Program-made: the position numbers and the translations under genes
In this document: in pieces, positions 8,855-16,607 of the stretch
How the letters are laid out: each line of letters starts with the position of its first letter
Numbering within the stretch: the first letter of the stretch is position 1
Assembly: GCF_040112705.1 (NCBI RefSeq)
Contig: NZ_CP157804.1
Location: 2,598,001-2,662,000, forward strand
Source: Flagellimonas sp. MMG031
GTDB taxonomy: Bacteria > Bacteroidota > Bacteroidia > Flavobacteriales > Flavobacteriaceae
Direction: 5' to 3'
Length of the DNA stretch: 64,000 nucleotides
The notes under the pieces: model-generated
What the model was told of the DNA's origin: nothing
The model's input: only the letters and a program-made list of their open reading frames with translations
The model's database searches: none

Positions 8855-9631
8855 ATGAACGCTTCAACAACCTTAGTGTACGATGGCAGTTTCAACGGAT
8901 TCCTGACCGCCGTCTTTGTTGCCTTTGATGAAAAAATCAATGTGGCCGATATTCAAAAGAACCATCAGGCCCATAGCGGGCTGTTTTCGGAAACCGAAAC
9001 GGTGTTTACCCATGTGGAAAAGGCGAAACGGGTCTGGAACGGTATCCGAAACAAGAGTCACAATGCCATTTCCAATGTGTATTTTGCCTTTTTGAGCGAA
9101 ACCGAAGGGATAGAGCTGCTGTTGTACAACTATATCCAAAAATTGATGCGAGACAAAAACGGGAAATATATGGATTACTCAGATTCCACGGTGTTGCACA
9201 TTGCCCAACTGGCCAAAAAGGTAGGACGCGAAAAGCACCGCATGGAGGCCTTTGTAAGGTTTCAGTTGACCAAAGATGGCATCTACTTCGCCAATATTGA
9301 ACCCGATTTTGACGTATTGCCCTTAATCTCCAAGCACTTTCGTGACCGCTACGCGGACCAAAAGTGGTTGATTTATGACGTAAAGCGCAGCTACGGAATT
9401 TATTATGACTTGGACCATGTGGAAATGGTATCCCTAAACCTAAAGGACATCCATCACAACAGAACGGTGAAAAGCGCTGCCTTTGCGAATGAGGAATACG
9501 AATACCAGACCCTTTGGAACGATTATTTTAAGAGCACTAATATTGCATCGCGTATCAACCCCAAATTGCATGTACAACATGTGCCCAAAAGGTATTGGAA
9601 GTATTTAAGTGAGAAGAAAGAGGCAGTTTGA
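8855..9631 (+). CDS. TIGR03915/DUF4130 family putative DNA repair protein
   Basis: The 258-residue protein begins with the family signature TLVYDGSFNGFLTAVF and contains the RMEAFVRFQLTKDG block. This family is nearly always next to the radical-SAM protein encoded just upstream, and in some bacteria it is fused to a uracil-DNA glycosylase. The pair is therefore thought to act together on DNA, but no biochemical activity is established. Both genes probably share the operator-controlled promoter upstream of 7529. The stop codon directly abuts that of the convergent gene at 9632. No uracil-DNA glycosylase gene is in this window. Confidence 0.87.
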   Translation: MNASTTLVYDGSFNGFLTAVFVAFDEKINVADIQKNHQAHSGLFSETETVFTHVEKAKRVWNGIRNKSHNAISNVYFAFLSETEGIELLLYNYIQKLMRDKNGKYMDYSDSTVLHIAQLAKKVGREKHRMEAFVRFQLTKDGIYFANIEPDFDVLPLISKHFRDRYADQKWLIYDVKRSYGIYYDLDHVEMVSLNLKDIHHNRTVKSAAFANEEYEYQTLWNDYFKSTNIASRINPKLHVQHVPKRYWKYLSEKKEAV

Positions 9632-10159
9632 TCAGCCCTTCCCCTTCTCCCCCACAAAATGGTCGCTTTTGGCTTTGAACAGCACATTAAAACTAGTCAA
9701 GCTGCCATAAATGCGAGTAATATATTGTTGTAAGTCCACTTTTTCTTGGTCGTCCAAGTTTTTGCTGCTATTGATTTTTTGTTCCATCACCCGAATACGG
9801 TCACGCACCATTACAATCTTATGAAAAAAGGTATCTATTGGCATTTCTTTGCTGGCCGTGCCATCCCCAGGGTCCAAAATAAGCTTGCCCCCTTTCCACT
9901 TATCCGCCATTGGCACTTTTTCGTGTGTATCGCTCCATTTTTCCAAAATCTTGACCAAGGAGCGTTCCACATCAAAAAAACTGACGCTGTCCACTTCGTC
10001 TTCCACACCTTCAATCACTTCAAAATCCGCATCCAAATCAATGGTTTCCAATCCATTTTCCATAAAAGTGACCCAATAGTGCTTGGATGATACATTGGTG
10101 ACTACACCTTTGCCGTACTCGGGATGCTCGATTCTGGAGCCAATGCCTAAAATTTTCAT
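9632..10159 (-). CDS. Conserved flavobacterial protein with Tudor-like N-terminus
   Basis: The function of this 175-residue protein is unknown to me. Its first 45 residues (GSRIEHPEYGKGVVTNV, then YWVTFMENG) resemble the small Tudor/SH3-like barrel found at the C-terminus of UvrD/PcrA helicases and other nucleic-acid proteins. The rest is predicted to be helical and charged, with a possible coiled coil around 115-150. No signal peptide or membrane segment is seen. It converges with the DUF4130 gene with no gap, and a TAAATTTG promoter element lies 23 bases before the ATG. A role near DNA or the transcription machinery is a guess. Confidence 0.7.
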   Translation of the reverse strand: MKILGIGSRIEHPEYGKGVVTNVSSKHYWVTFMENGLETIDLDADFEVIEGVEDEVDSVSFFDVERSLVKILEKWSDTHEKVPMADKWKGGKLILDPGDGTASKEMPIDTFFHKIVMVRDRIRVMEQKINSSKNLDDQEKVDLQQYITRIYGSLTSFNVLFKAKSDHFVGEKGKG

Positions 10160-10181
10160 AATTGCCCTAATTTTCTATGTT

Positions 10182-10189
10182 CAAATTTA
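10182..10189 (-). promoter_or_regulatory. -7 promoter element candidate
   Basis: The minus strand reads TAAATTTG, an exact match to TAnnTTTG, ending 23 bases upstream of the start codon at 10159. I do not see a convincing -33 partner. Confidence 0.3.
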
Positions 10190-10243
10190 GAATTTTTGAT
10201 TGTTTGCCCTAACTTCGAGAATGGTTTTATAAACCAAATTTTC

Positions 10244-11506
10244 ATGGAACCACAAAAAATAAGAGCAAAGCTCGGGGAGTTGGCCTCAACTTCTATAAGT
10301 GGTAACGACATCAGTTCTTCATGCCTGTACGTATCCGCTTTGGCCGTTTTACATGCGGGGCAATATGCTTGGATTTCTTTATTAATCGTTGGTGTCGTTC
10401 TTTTTTTATTTCGAAAAATTTATGGTGAGGTCGTTGGAGCATTACCCATGAACGGCGGCGCCTACAACGCATTACTTAACACGACTAGCAAGGGAATGGC
10501 TTCTTTGGCAGCATCCCTGACCCTATTATCATATATGGCTACAGCCGTTATTTCAGCCAATGAAGCCATGGCATATCTCAAAAACATTGTCCCGCAATTA
10601 CCTGTTATTTTGGCAACAATTGGTCTTTTGGCCATTTTTATGGGTTTGGTCATCATCGGTATTGGGGAATCTTCAAAAGTGGCTATTGCCATTTTCATCT
10701 TCCACCTGTCTTCACTCATTCTGCTATCCTCCTTTGCCGGGATGTATCTTTTTGAACATGGTTGGGGAGTTTTTAGCGACAATAACGCCCAACCGGTAAA
10801 GCACGGTGCACTAACCATGGCATTGTTCTTTGGATTTTCTGCGGCCATGCTTGGTATTAGTGGATTTGAAAGCTCTGCCAACTTTGTGGAGGAACAAAAG
10901 AAAGGGGTGTTTCCAAAAACCTTGCGCAATATGTGGATCGTGGTTACCATTTTTAATCCGTTGATTGCATTTTTGGCCCTGGCCGTTTTGCCCATTTCAG
11001 AAATAGAGTCCAATAGCGAGGCCTTATTGTCCATTATGGGAAATCAGGTCAGCGGTGGTTGGCTCTCTTTTTTAGTGTCGCTGGATGCCGTATTGGTGCT
11101 GAGCGGTGCTGTGCTCACCTCTTTCGTCGGAGTGTCCGGTTTGGTGGAGCGTATCACTTTGGACAGAATCCTTCCTCCTTTTTTATTGAAGCGGAACAGG
11201 AACGGTAGCACCTATCGTATTGCAATCGTATTTTTTATGCTCTGTGTTTCGATCCTATTGATTACGGAAGGAAACCTGGAAGCCTTGGCCGGAGTTTATA
11301 CCATAGCGTTCTTGTCCGTAATGGCCCTTTTTGGGATTGGGAACATTCTGTTGAAAGTAAGGCGGAAAAACCTCCCACGTCCAGAACGCTCCGGGTGGCT
11401 TTCGTTGTTGATTGCTATATTGGCCGTAATTACTGCATTGGTGGGTAATATTATACTAAATCCAGATTATCTGGCAGTTTTCATGGAATATTTATTCCTA
11501 CCATAG
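10244..11506 (+). CDS. APC-superfamily amino acid permease, main part (frameshifted)
   Basis: The 420-residue product is an integral-membrane transporter with about eleven hydrophobic segments. It starts with the family block SISGNDISSSCLYVSALA and has EVVGALPMNGGAYN, typical of amino acid/polyamine permeases. ATG 10244 is chosen over the upstream non-ATG codon. The frame stops at 11504-11506, in what should be the last membrane helix. Reading one base back near 11491 continues without a stop into IPTIALVLVMLNRTALLK and then into the next frame's soluble domain. This strongly suggests a one-base loss in a T run, or a programmed -1 shift, splitting one permease of about 580 residues. The substrate is unknown. 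Confidence 0.8.
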   Translation: MEPQKIRAKLGELASTSISGNDISSSCLYVSALAVLHAGQYAWISLLIVGVVLFLFRKIYGEVVGALPMNGGAYNALLNTTSKGMASLAASLTLLSYMATAVISANEAMAYLKNIVPQLPVILATIGLLAIFMGLVIIGIGESSKVAIAIFIFHLSSLILLSSFAGMYLFEHGWGVFSDNNAQPVKHGALTMALFFGFSAAMLGISGFESSANFVEEQKKGVFPKTLRNMWIVVTIFNPLIAFLALAVLPISEIESNSEALLSIMGNQVSGGWLSFLVSLDAVLVLSGAVLTSFVGVSGLVERITLDRILPPFLLKRNRNGSTYRIAIVFFMLCVSILLITEGNLEALAGVYTIAFLSVMALFGIGNILLKVRRKNLPRPERSGWLSLLIAILAVITALVGNIILNPDYLAVFMEYLFLP

Positions 11507-11520
11507 CCTTAGTCTTGGTG

Positions 11521-11991
11521 ATGCTGAACCGAACCGCTTTACTAAAACTTCTTTTACGCCTTATTCGATATTTTTTGGACCCCATCAATCGCTTTATGGT
11601 AAAATCTTATCATAGTATCAATCGAGTAATAGACCGTATCAACGATCAGGAGTTCGTGTACTTCACGAAGAAGGATGATGTTTCTGCCTTGAACAAAGTT
11701 TTGCTATACATCCGAAATAACGAGCACACCCGTAAATTGAAGATTGTCTCTGTTTTTCCAGAAGGAGAGAAGGCCGCAGACAGTTTTGTTTCTGATTTAA
11801 ATGTATTGGACAGGGAATATCCTGAAATTAAAATTGAATTCATTCAACTCAACGGAGAGTTTACACCCGATTTAATCAAAGAACTCTCCAACCGTTGGAA
11901 TATCCCTATCAATTTTATGTTCATTGGAAGTCCCGGAGATAAATTCCCCTATCCACTACAAGATCTCGGCGGTGTAAGATTGATTATTTAA
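11521..11991 (+). CDS. Permease C-terminal cytosolic domain, split off by frameshift
   Basis: The ATG at 11521 would give 156 residues, but this frame is hydrophobic and open further upstream (IPTIALVLVMLNR) and reads as the last membrane helix of the preceding permease. The remainder is a soluble alpha/beta domain with NEHTRKLKIVSVFPEG and ends FPYPLQDLGGVRLII. In my recollection flavobacterial permeases of this type carry such a domain on the same chain, so this is probably the C-terminus of the gene starting at 10244 rather than an independent gene. It overlaps the stop of the convergent nucleoside hydrolase by 4 bases. Confidence 0.65.
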   Translation: MLNRTALLKLLLRLIRYFLDPINRFMVKSYHSINRVIDRINDQEFVYFTKKDDVSALNKVLLYIRNNEHTRKLKIVSVFPEGEKAADSFVSDLNVLDREYPEIKIEFIQLNGEFTPDLIKELSNRWNIPINFMFIGSPGDKFPYPLQDLGGVRLII

Positions 11992-12923
11992 TTTGGTACT
12001 TTGCGTTCAATATTTTTTTCTTTTAATAGGTCTTGAAAATCCGCCAATATCTTATAAAAATCTTGATAAATGGCCTTTGCGTCTATGCTGCTATAAAAAA
12101 TAATGTCCCTATTCCCACTGTCACGTGAAGTCCGAACCAATATGCTTTTTGCCAGTTCGGGCCTTAGGTAAGCCGCCGTTAATGCCAAGTCCCAAAGCAC
12201 CCTACTTTGTCGTGAGCCGTCCAAATGGTCGTCCCATCGTTTTATCAAAAAGCGGCCCAACGCATTATTTCCAATCTTACTGGACAGTTCATCATAATCA
12301 ATTTCCATATCCACTGCTACATTAATGGGCATAATGTTCATGGTAACTCTTGAATCCAGCAGATAATCCAGCGCAAAAGGGTCCATCAGCGGATTGAAAT
12401 CGTTTCGCTTCAGAACACCGGTATCAAAATCCATGGTCGTACCCAACCAATATACTTCAAGCTTTTCTACGATTTCCGGTCGAATGAACACCGCTGAGGC
12501 GACATTGGTCAAAGCACCCAAAACCAAAATAGTTACCCTATCCTTTTGCTCCGCTTGGGCTATAATTTCGTAGGCTGCGGCCGAGTGTTGCGCCCTATCG
12601 CCCCAATCGTACATACGGGCGGGGGCCCCGCGCAAAGTCCTGATCTGCAAATCCATTTCTCCCAGAAGCTGTTGGTTCAGGCGGTGGCTATTTTCCATCG
12701 TCCTGTCCACAGCCCAATGGCTGGTTTGCCAATGTGCCGCATTCAAAGCGGTCACTTCTACTGTGGAATCTGCCAGAATTCGGACGAGGGCGTAAAAATC
12801 GTCCACCTCATTGCCCGTATCGGCATCCACAATGACTTGCCTTGTTTGTCCAAGTACAAGTGCAGAGCAGCTGAGGAAAAATACAAGCACCAAGATTCGG
12901 ACGGATACTGGCTTAAGGTTCAT
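11988..12923 (-). CDS. Secreted inosine-uridine-type nucleoside hydrolase
   Basis: The 311-residue protein has a signal peptide (hydrophobic residues 8-24, ending near LGQ) and then the calcium-binding DADTGNEVDD motif, a variant of the DxDxxxDD signature of nucleoside hydrolases. The later LGALTNVA segment also fits the fold. These enzymes cleave the N-glycosidic bond of ribonucleosides. Export suggests a scavenging role in the periplasm. It is transcribed away from uvrA and converges with the permease gene. Specificity for purine or pyrimidine nucleosides cannot be read from the sequence. Confidence 0.85.
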   Translation of the reverse strand: MNLKPVSVRILVLVFFLSCSALVLGQTRQVIVDADTGNEVDDFYALVRILADSTVEVTALNAAHWQTSHWAVDRTMENSHRLNQQLLGEMDLQIRTLRGAPARMYDWGDRAQHSAAAYEIIAQAEQKDRVTILVLGALTNVASAVFIRPEIVEKLEVYWLGTTMDFDTGVLKRNDFNPLMDPFALDYLLDSRVTMNIMPINVAVDMEIDYDELSSKIGNNALGRFLIKRWDDHLDGSRQSRVLWDLALTAAYLRPELAKSILVRTSRDSGNRDIIFYSSIDAKAIYQDFYKILADFQDLLKEKNIERKVPN

Positions 12924-13008
12924 TTTCGATAATTTGATTTGTTAAACTTACTGCTTATTTTATCAAAATGGTAATGGGCGTTGGCTTCCTTTTTACATCC
13001 CAAATCGC

Positions 13009-13016
13009 TACATTTG
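13009..13016 (+). promoter_or_regulatory. -7 promoter element for uvrA
   Basis: TACATTTG matches TAnnTTTG exactly, 16 bases before the uvrA ATG. The nearest TTG upstream (12981-12983) is 25 bases away, longer than ideal. No copy of the TTGGAA-N3-TTCCAA operator is seen here, so uvrA does not appear to share the S24 regulator's sites. Confidence 0.4.
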
Positions 13017-13032
13017 AGGTTTGCTATGATTT

Positions 13033-15894
13033 ATGATCAATTACGAAGAACATATTGAGGTTAAGGGTGCTCGGGTCCATAACCTTAAAAATATAGATGT
13101 CACCATTCCCCGGGAAAAATTAGTAGTGATTACAGGGCTTTCGGGAAGCGGAAAATCATCACTGGCCTTTGATACCATTTATGCGGAGGGACAACGTAGA
13201 TACATCGAAACCTTTTCGGCCTACGCCCGTCAGTTCTTGGGTGGACTGGAGCGTCCCGATGTGGACAAAATCGACGGGCTATCGCCTGTTATCGCCATAG
13301 AGCAAAAGACCACCTCCAAATCACCGCGCTCCACGGTAGGGACCATCACCGAAGTCTACGATTTTTTAAGATTGCTTTTTGCACGTGCCGGGGACGCCTA
13401 CAGTTACAACACGGGCGAAAAAATGGTAAGCTACAGCGATGAACAAATCAAAGATTTGATCATTGAAACCTACAAGGACAAAAAAATCAATGTGCTTGCC
13501 CCGGTCATCAAATCCAGAAAAGGACATTACCGTGAACTTTTTGAACAGATTGCGAAGCAAGGTTTCGTTAAGGTAAGGGTCGATGGCGAAATAGTGGACA
13601 TCACCAAAGGCATGAAGGTCGACCGCTACAAAACGCACGATATTGAGATTGTAATCGATAGATTGAAAGTGGGTGACAGCGAGGATTTTCACAAGCGATT
13701 GAGCGAAACCATCAATACGGCCATGTACAGCGGCGATAATGTGCTGATGGTCTTGGAAGAGGGCGAAAAAGTGCCACGGTACTTTAGTCGGGATTTAATG
13801 TGCCCCACTTCGGGCATCTCCTATCCCACTCCTGAGCCCAACACCTTTTCGTTCAATTCACCCAAGGGAATGTGCCCCGAATGCAGCGGATTGGGCCATG
13901 TGTATCAAGTAAACGAGAACAAAATCATCCCCAACAAAAAAATATCCATCAAAGCCGGTGGACTGGCTCCGCTCGGGGAATACAAAAAGTCGTGGGCCTT
14001 TAAACAGTTGGAGACCATAGCCCAGCGCTACAATTTTGACCTTTCCGATGCTATTGAAAAGATTCCGAAGGAGGCCATGGACGTTATTCTGAACGGCGGA
14101 AAGGAAAGTTTTGAGGTCGATTCCAAAAGTTTGGGCGTCAAACGGCAGTACAAAATCGATTACGAAGGGATTTCCAATTTCATCAAAACCCAATATGAAG
14201 AAGCGAACTCCACTTCCATAAAACGATGGGCCAAAGACTATATGGACAAAGTGAAATGCCCGTCCTGTGAAGGTTCCCGATTACGCAAGGAGTCGCTCTA
14301 TTTTAAAGTGGATGGAAAAAACATTGCGGAGCTGGCCGAAATGGACATCAACGAGTTGGCGGATTTCTTTCAACATTTGGAGGATACCTTGGAAGGCAAC
14401 CAGAAAAAAATCGCTGAGGAAATCATTAAGGAAATCAAGGCCCGTGTTGGTTTTTTGTTGGATGTTGGATTGGATTACCTGTCGCTCAACCGTAGTTCTA
14501 AATCATTATCGGGAGGTGAGGCCCAACGCATACGATTGGCTACACAAATAGGCTCCCAATTGGTGGGAGTACTCTACATTCTGGACGAACCCAGTATTGG
14601 TCTGCACCAACGGGACAATGAACGTTTGATCCATTCCTTGGAGTCCCTGCGTGATATCGGCAATTCGGTTATCGTAGTGGAGCATGACCGTGATATGATC
14701 GAAAGTGCGGACCACGTTATCGATATTGGCCCCAAAGCGGGAAAACACGGCGGCGAAATCATATCACAAGGAAAACCAAAGGAACTGATAGACCAGCATA
14801 CGCTCACCGCACAATACATCACCGGAGAATTGGAGATTCCTGTTCCAGAAAAGAGGCGCAAGGGAACGGGCAAAAAAATTACCCTTTCCGGATGCACAGG
14901 AAACAATCTTAAAAATGTGACCGTGGATTTCCCTTTGGGAAAACTCATTGGGGTCACAGGTGTTTCGGGAAGTGGAAAATCCACTTTGGTCAACGAAACC
15001 CTCTACCCCATTATGAACGCCCACTACTTTAATGGGGTCAAAAAACCGATGCCCTACAAAAAAATCATGGGGCTGGAGCATATCGATAAGGTCATCGATA
15101 TCAACCAATCCCCTATCGGACGTACCCCGAGGTCCAATCCCGCTACGTATACCGGGGTTTTTAGTGAAATACGATCGCTTTTCGCCAAAACTACGGAGGC
15201 CACCATTCGTGGTTATAAACCGGGCCGATTCAGTTTTAATGTGGCCGGTGGTAGGTGCGAAACCTGCCAAGGTGGAGGGCTTAAAGTGATTGAAATGAAC
15301 TTTTTGCCCGATGTATATGTGGAATGTGAAACCTGCAACGGTAAAAGATTCAACCGGGAAACACTAGAAATCCGTTACAAAGGAAAGTCCATTGCCGACG
15401 TGCTGGAAATGACCATTAATGAGGCTGTTGATTTTTTTGAGAACATTCCAAAAATTCATCGTAAGCTCAAAACAATAAAAGATGTAGGTTTGGGTTATAT
15501 ATCATTGGGACAACAGTCCACTACTCTCTCCGGAGGAGAAGCACAACGGGTCAAATTGGCCACGGAGCTTTCCAAACGGGATACCGGGAACACGTTTTAT
15601 ATCCTCGACGAACCTACAACCGGCTTGCACTTTGAAGACATTAGGGTACTTATGGAAGTACTCGACCGACTGGTGGACAAAGGAAACACCATTTTGGTCA
15701 TTGAACACAACATGGATGTCATTAAAATGATGGACCATATTATCGATATTGGATACGAAGGCGGTAAGGGAGGTGGCGAAGTGGTTGCAACCGGCACCCC
15801 TGAAGAGGTGGCCAAGGACAAGAAAAGTTACACGGCTCGATTTTTGAAGAAAGAATTGGAGAGCACAAAACAGAACATAAAAAGCGCAGTTTAA
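13033..15894 (+). CDS. uvrA: Excinuclease ABC subunit UvrA
   Basis: The 953-residue protein is the damage-recognition ATPase of nucleotide excision repair, normal in length. It has two ABC modules: Walker A GLSGSGKS near residue 35 and GVSGSGKST in the second half, signature motifs [13 protein letters not shown] and [13 protein letters not shown], and Walker B LYILDEPS and FYILDEPT. The zinc modules CPSCEGSR and CETCQGGG...CETCNGKR are intact. The first zinc module reads CPTS instead of CxxC in its first half. UvrA works as a dimer with UvrB and UvrC, neither of which is in the window. It is followed after 14 bases by a LOG-family gene. Confidence 0.97.
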   Translation: MINYEEHIEVKGARVHNLKNIDVTIPREKLVVITGLSGSGKSSLAFDTIYAEGQRRYIETFSAYARQFLGGLERPDVDKIDGLSPVIAIEQKTTSKSPRSTVGTITEVYDFLRLLFARAGDAYSYNTGEKMVSYSDEQIKDLIIETYKDKKINVLAPVIKSRKGHYRELFEQIAKQGFVKVRVDGEIVDITKGMKVDRYKTHDIEIVIDRLKVGDSEDFHKRLSETINTAMYSGDNVLMVLEEGEKVPRYFSRDLMCPTSGISYPTPEPNTFSFNSPKGMCPECSGLGHVYQVNENKIIPNKKISIKAGGLAPLGEYKKSWAFKQLETIAQRYNFDLSDAIEKIPKEAMDVILNGGKESFEVDSKSLGVKRQYKIDYEGISNFIKTQYEEANSTSIKRWAKDYMDKVKCPSCEGSRLRKESLYFKVDGKNIAELAEMDINELADFFQHLEDTLEGNQKKIAEEIIKEIKARVGFLLDVGLDYLSLNRSSKSLSGGEAQRIRLATQIGSQLVGVLYILDEPSIGLHQRDNERLIHSLESLRDIGNSVIVVEHDRDMIESADHVIDIGPKAGKHGGEIISQGKPKELIDQHTLTAQYITGELEIPVPEKRRKGTGKKITLSGCTGNNLKNVTVDFPLGKLIGVTGVSGSGKSTLVNETLYPIMNAHYFNGVKKPMPYKKIMGLEHIDKVIDINQSPIGRTPRSNPATYTGVFSEIRSLFAKTTEATIRGYKPGRFSFNVAGGRCETCQGGGLKVIEMNFLPDVYVECETCNGKRFNRETLEIRYKGKSIADVLEMTINEAVDFFENIPKIHRKLKTIKDVGLGYISLGQQSTTLSGGEAQRVKLATELSKRDTGNTFYILDEPTTGLHFEDIRVLMEVLDRLVDKGNTILVIEHNMDVIKMMDHIIDIGYEGGKGGGEVVATGTPEEVAKDKKSYTARFLKKELESTKQNIKSAV

Positions 15895-15908
15895 ACAATA
15901 GAAGTACT

Positions 15909-16601
15909 ATGCAAATGCGAAAAGAACAACATTCCAAAGGATGGAATGAGATAAAGACGAACGATTCGTGGGCCATATTTAAGATTATGGGCGAGTTCGT
16001 CAATGGATTTGAAAAAATGAGCGTTATTGGGCCATGCGTCTCCATTTTTGGGTCGGCAAGGGTGCGCGAAGGCCATCCTTACTATGATTTGGCCGTGAAA
16101 ATTGCCAAACGGATTGCCGAAGCAGGCTACGGTGTCATTACCGGTGGAGGACCCGGGATTATGGAAGCGGGAAACAAAGGGGCCAATTTGGCAGGCGGCA
16201 CCTCGGTCGGGTTGAACATTGACCTGCCTTTTGAGCAGCATGACAATCCATTCATTGATAGTGATAAAAGCTTGGATTTTGATTACTTTTTCGTTAGAAA
16301 GGTAATGTTTGTGAAATATTCGCAAGGTTTTGTGGTAATGCCGGGAGGTTTTGGCACCTTGGATGAGTTTTTTGAGGCTCTTACCCTTATCCAAACACAT
16401 AAAATCCATACGTTTCCCATTATTTTGGTCGGTACTGAATTCTGGAAAGGGTTGATGGACTGGATCAAAAACACCTTGGTCGAAGAGGGCAACATCAGCC
16501 CCAAGGATTTGGACTTGATCAAATTGGTGGATACCGAGGATGAAGTTATCGAAATCATTGATGCCTTCTACAAAGGCCGAACGTTAAGTCCCAACTTTTA
16601 A
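15909..16601 (+). CDS. LOG family protein (TIGR00730, Rossmann fold)
   Basis: The 230-residue protein contains the two hallmark motifs of the LOG (Lonely Guy) family, GGGPGIMEAGNKGA (near residue 80) and PGGFGTLDEFFE (near 145). LOG enzymes are nucleotide 5'-monophosphate nucleosidases, best known for releasing free cytokinins; older annotations call them lysine decarboxylases, which is not supported. A start at either 15909 or 15915 is possible. The gene lies 14 bases after uvrA and 7 bases before the next gene, so the three may be co-transcribed. The substrate in bacteria of this group is uncertain. Confidence 0.9.
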   Translation: MQMRKEQHSKGWNEIKTNDSWAIFKIMGEFVNGFEKMSVIGPCVSIFGSARVREGHPYYDLAVKIAKRIAEAGYGVITGGGPGIMEAGNKGANLAGGTSVGLNIDLPFEQHDNPFIDSDKSLDFDYFFVRKVMFVKYSQGFVVMPGGFGTLDEFFEALTLIQTHKIHTFPIILVGTEFWKGLMDWIKNTLVEEGNISPKDLDLIKLVDTEDEVIEIIDAFYKGRTLSPNF

Positions 16602-16607
16602 TCCCGT

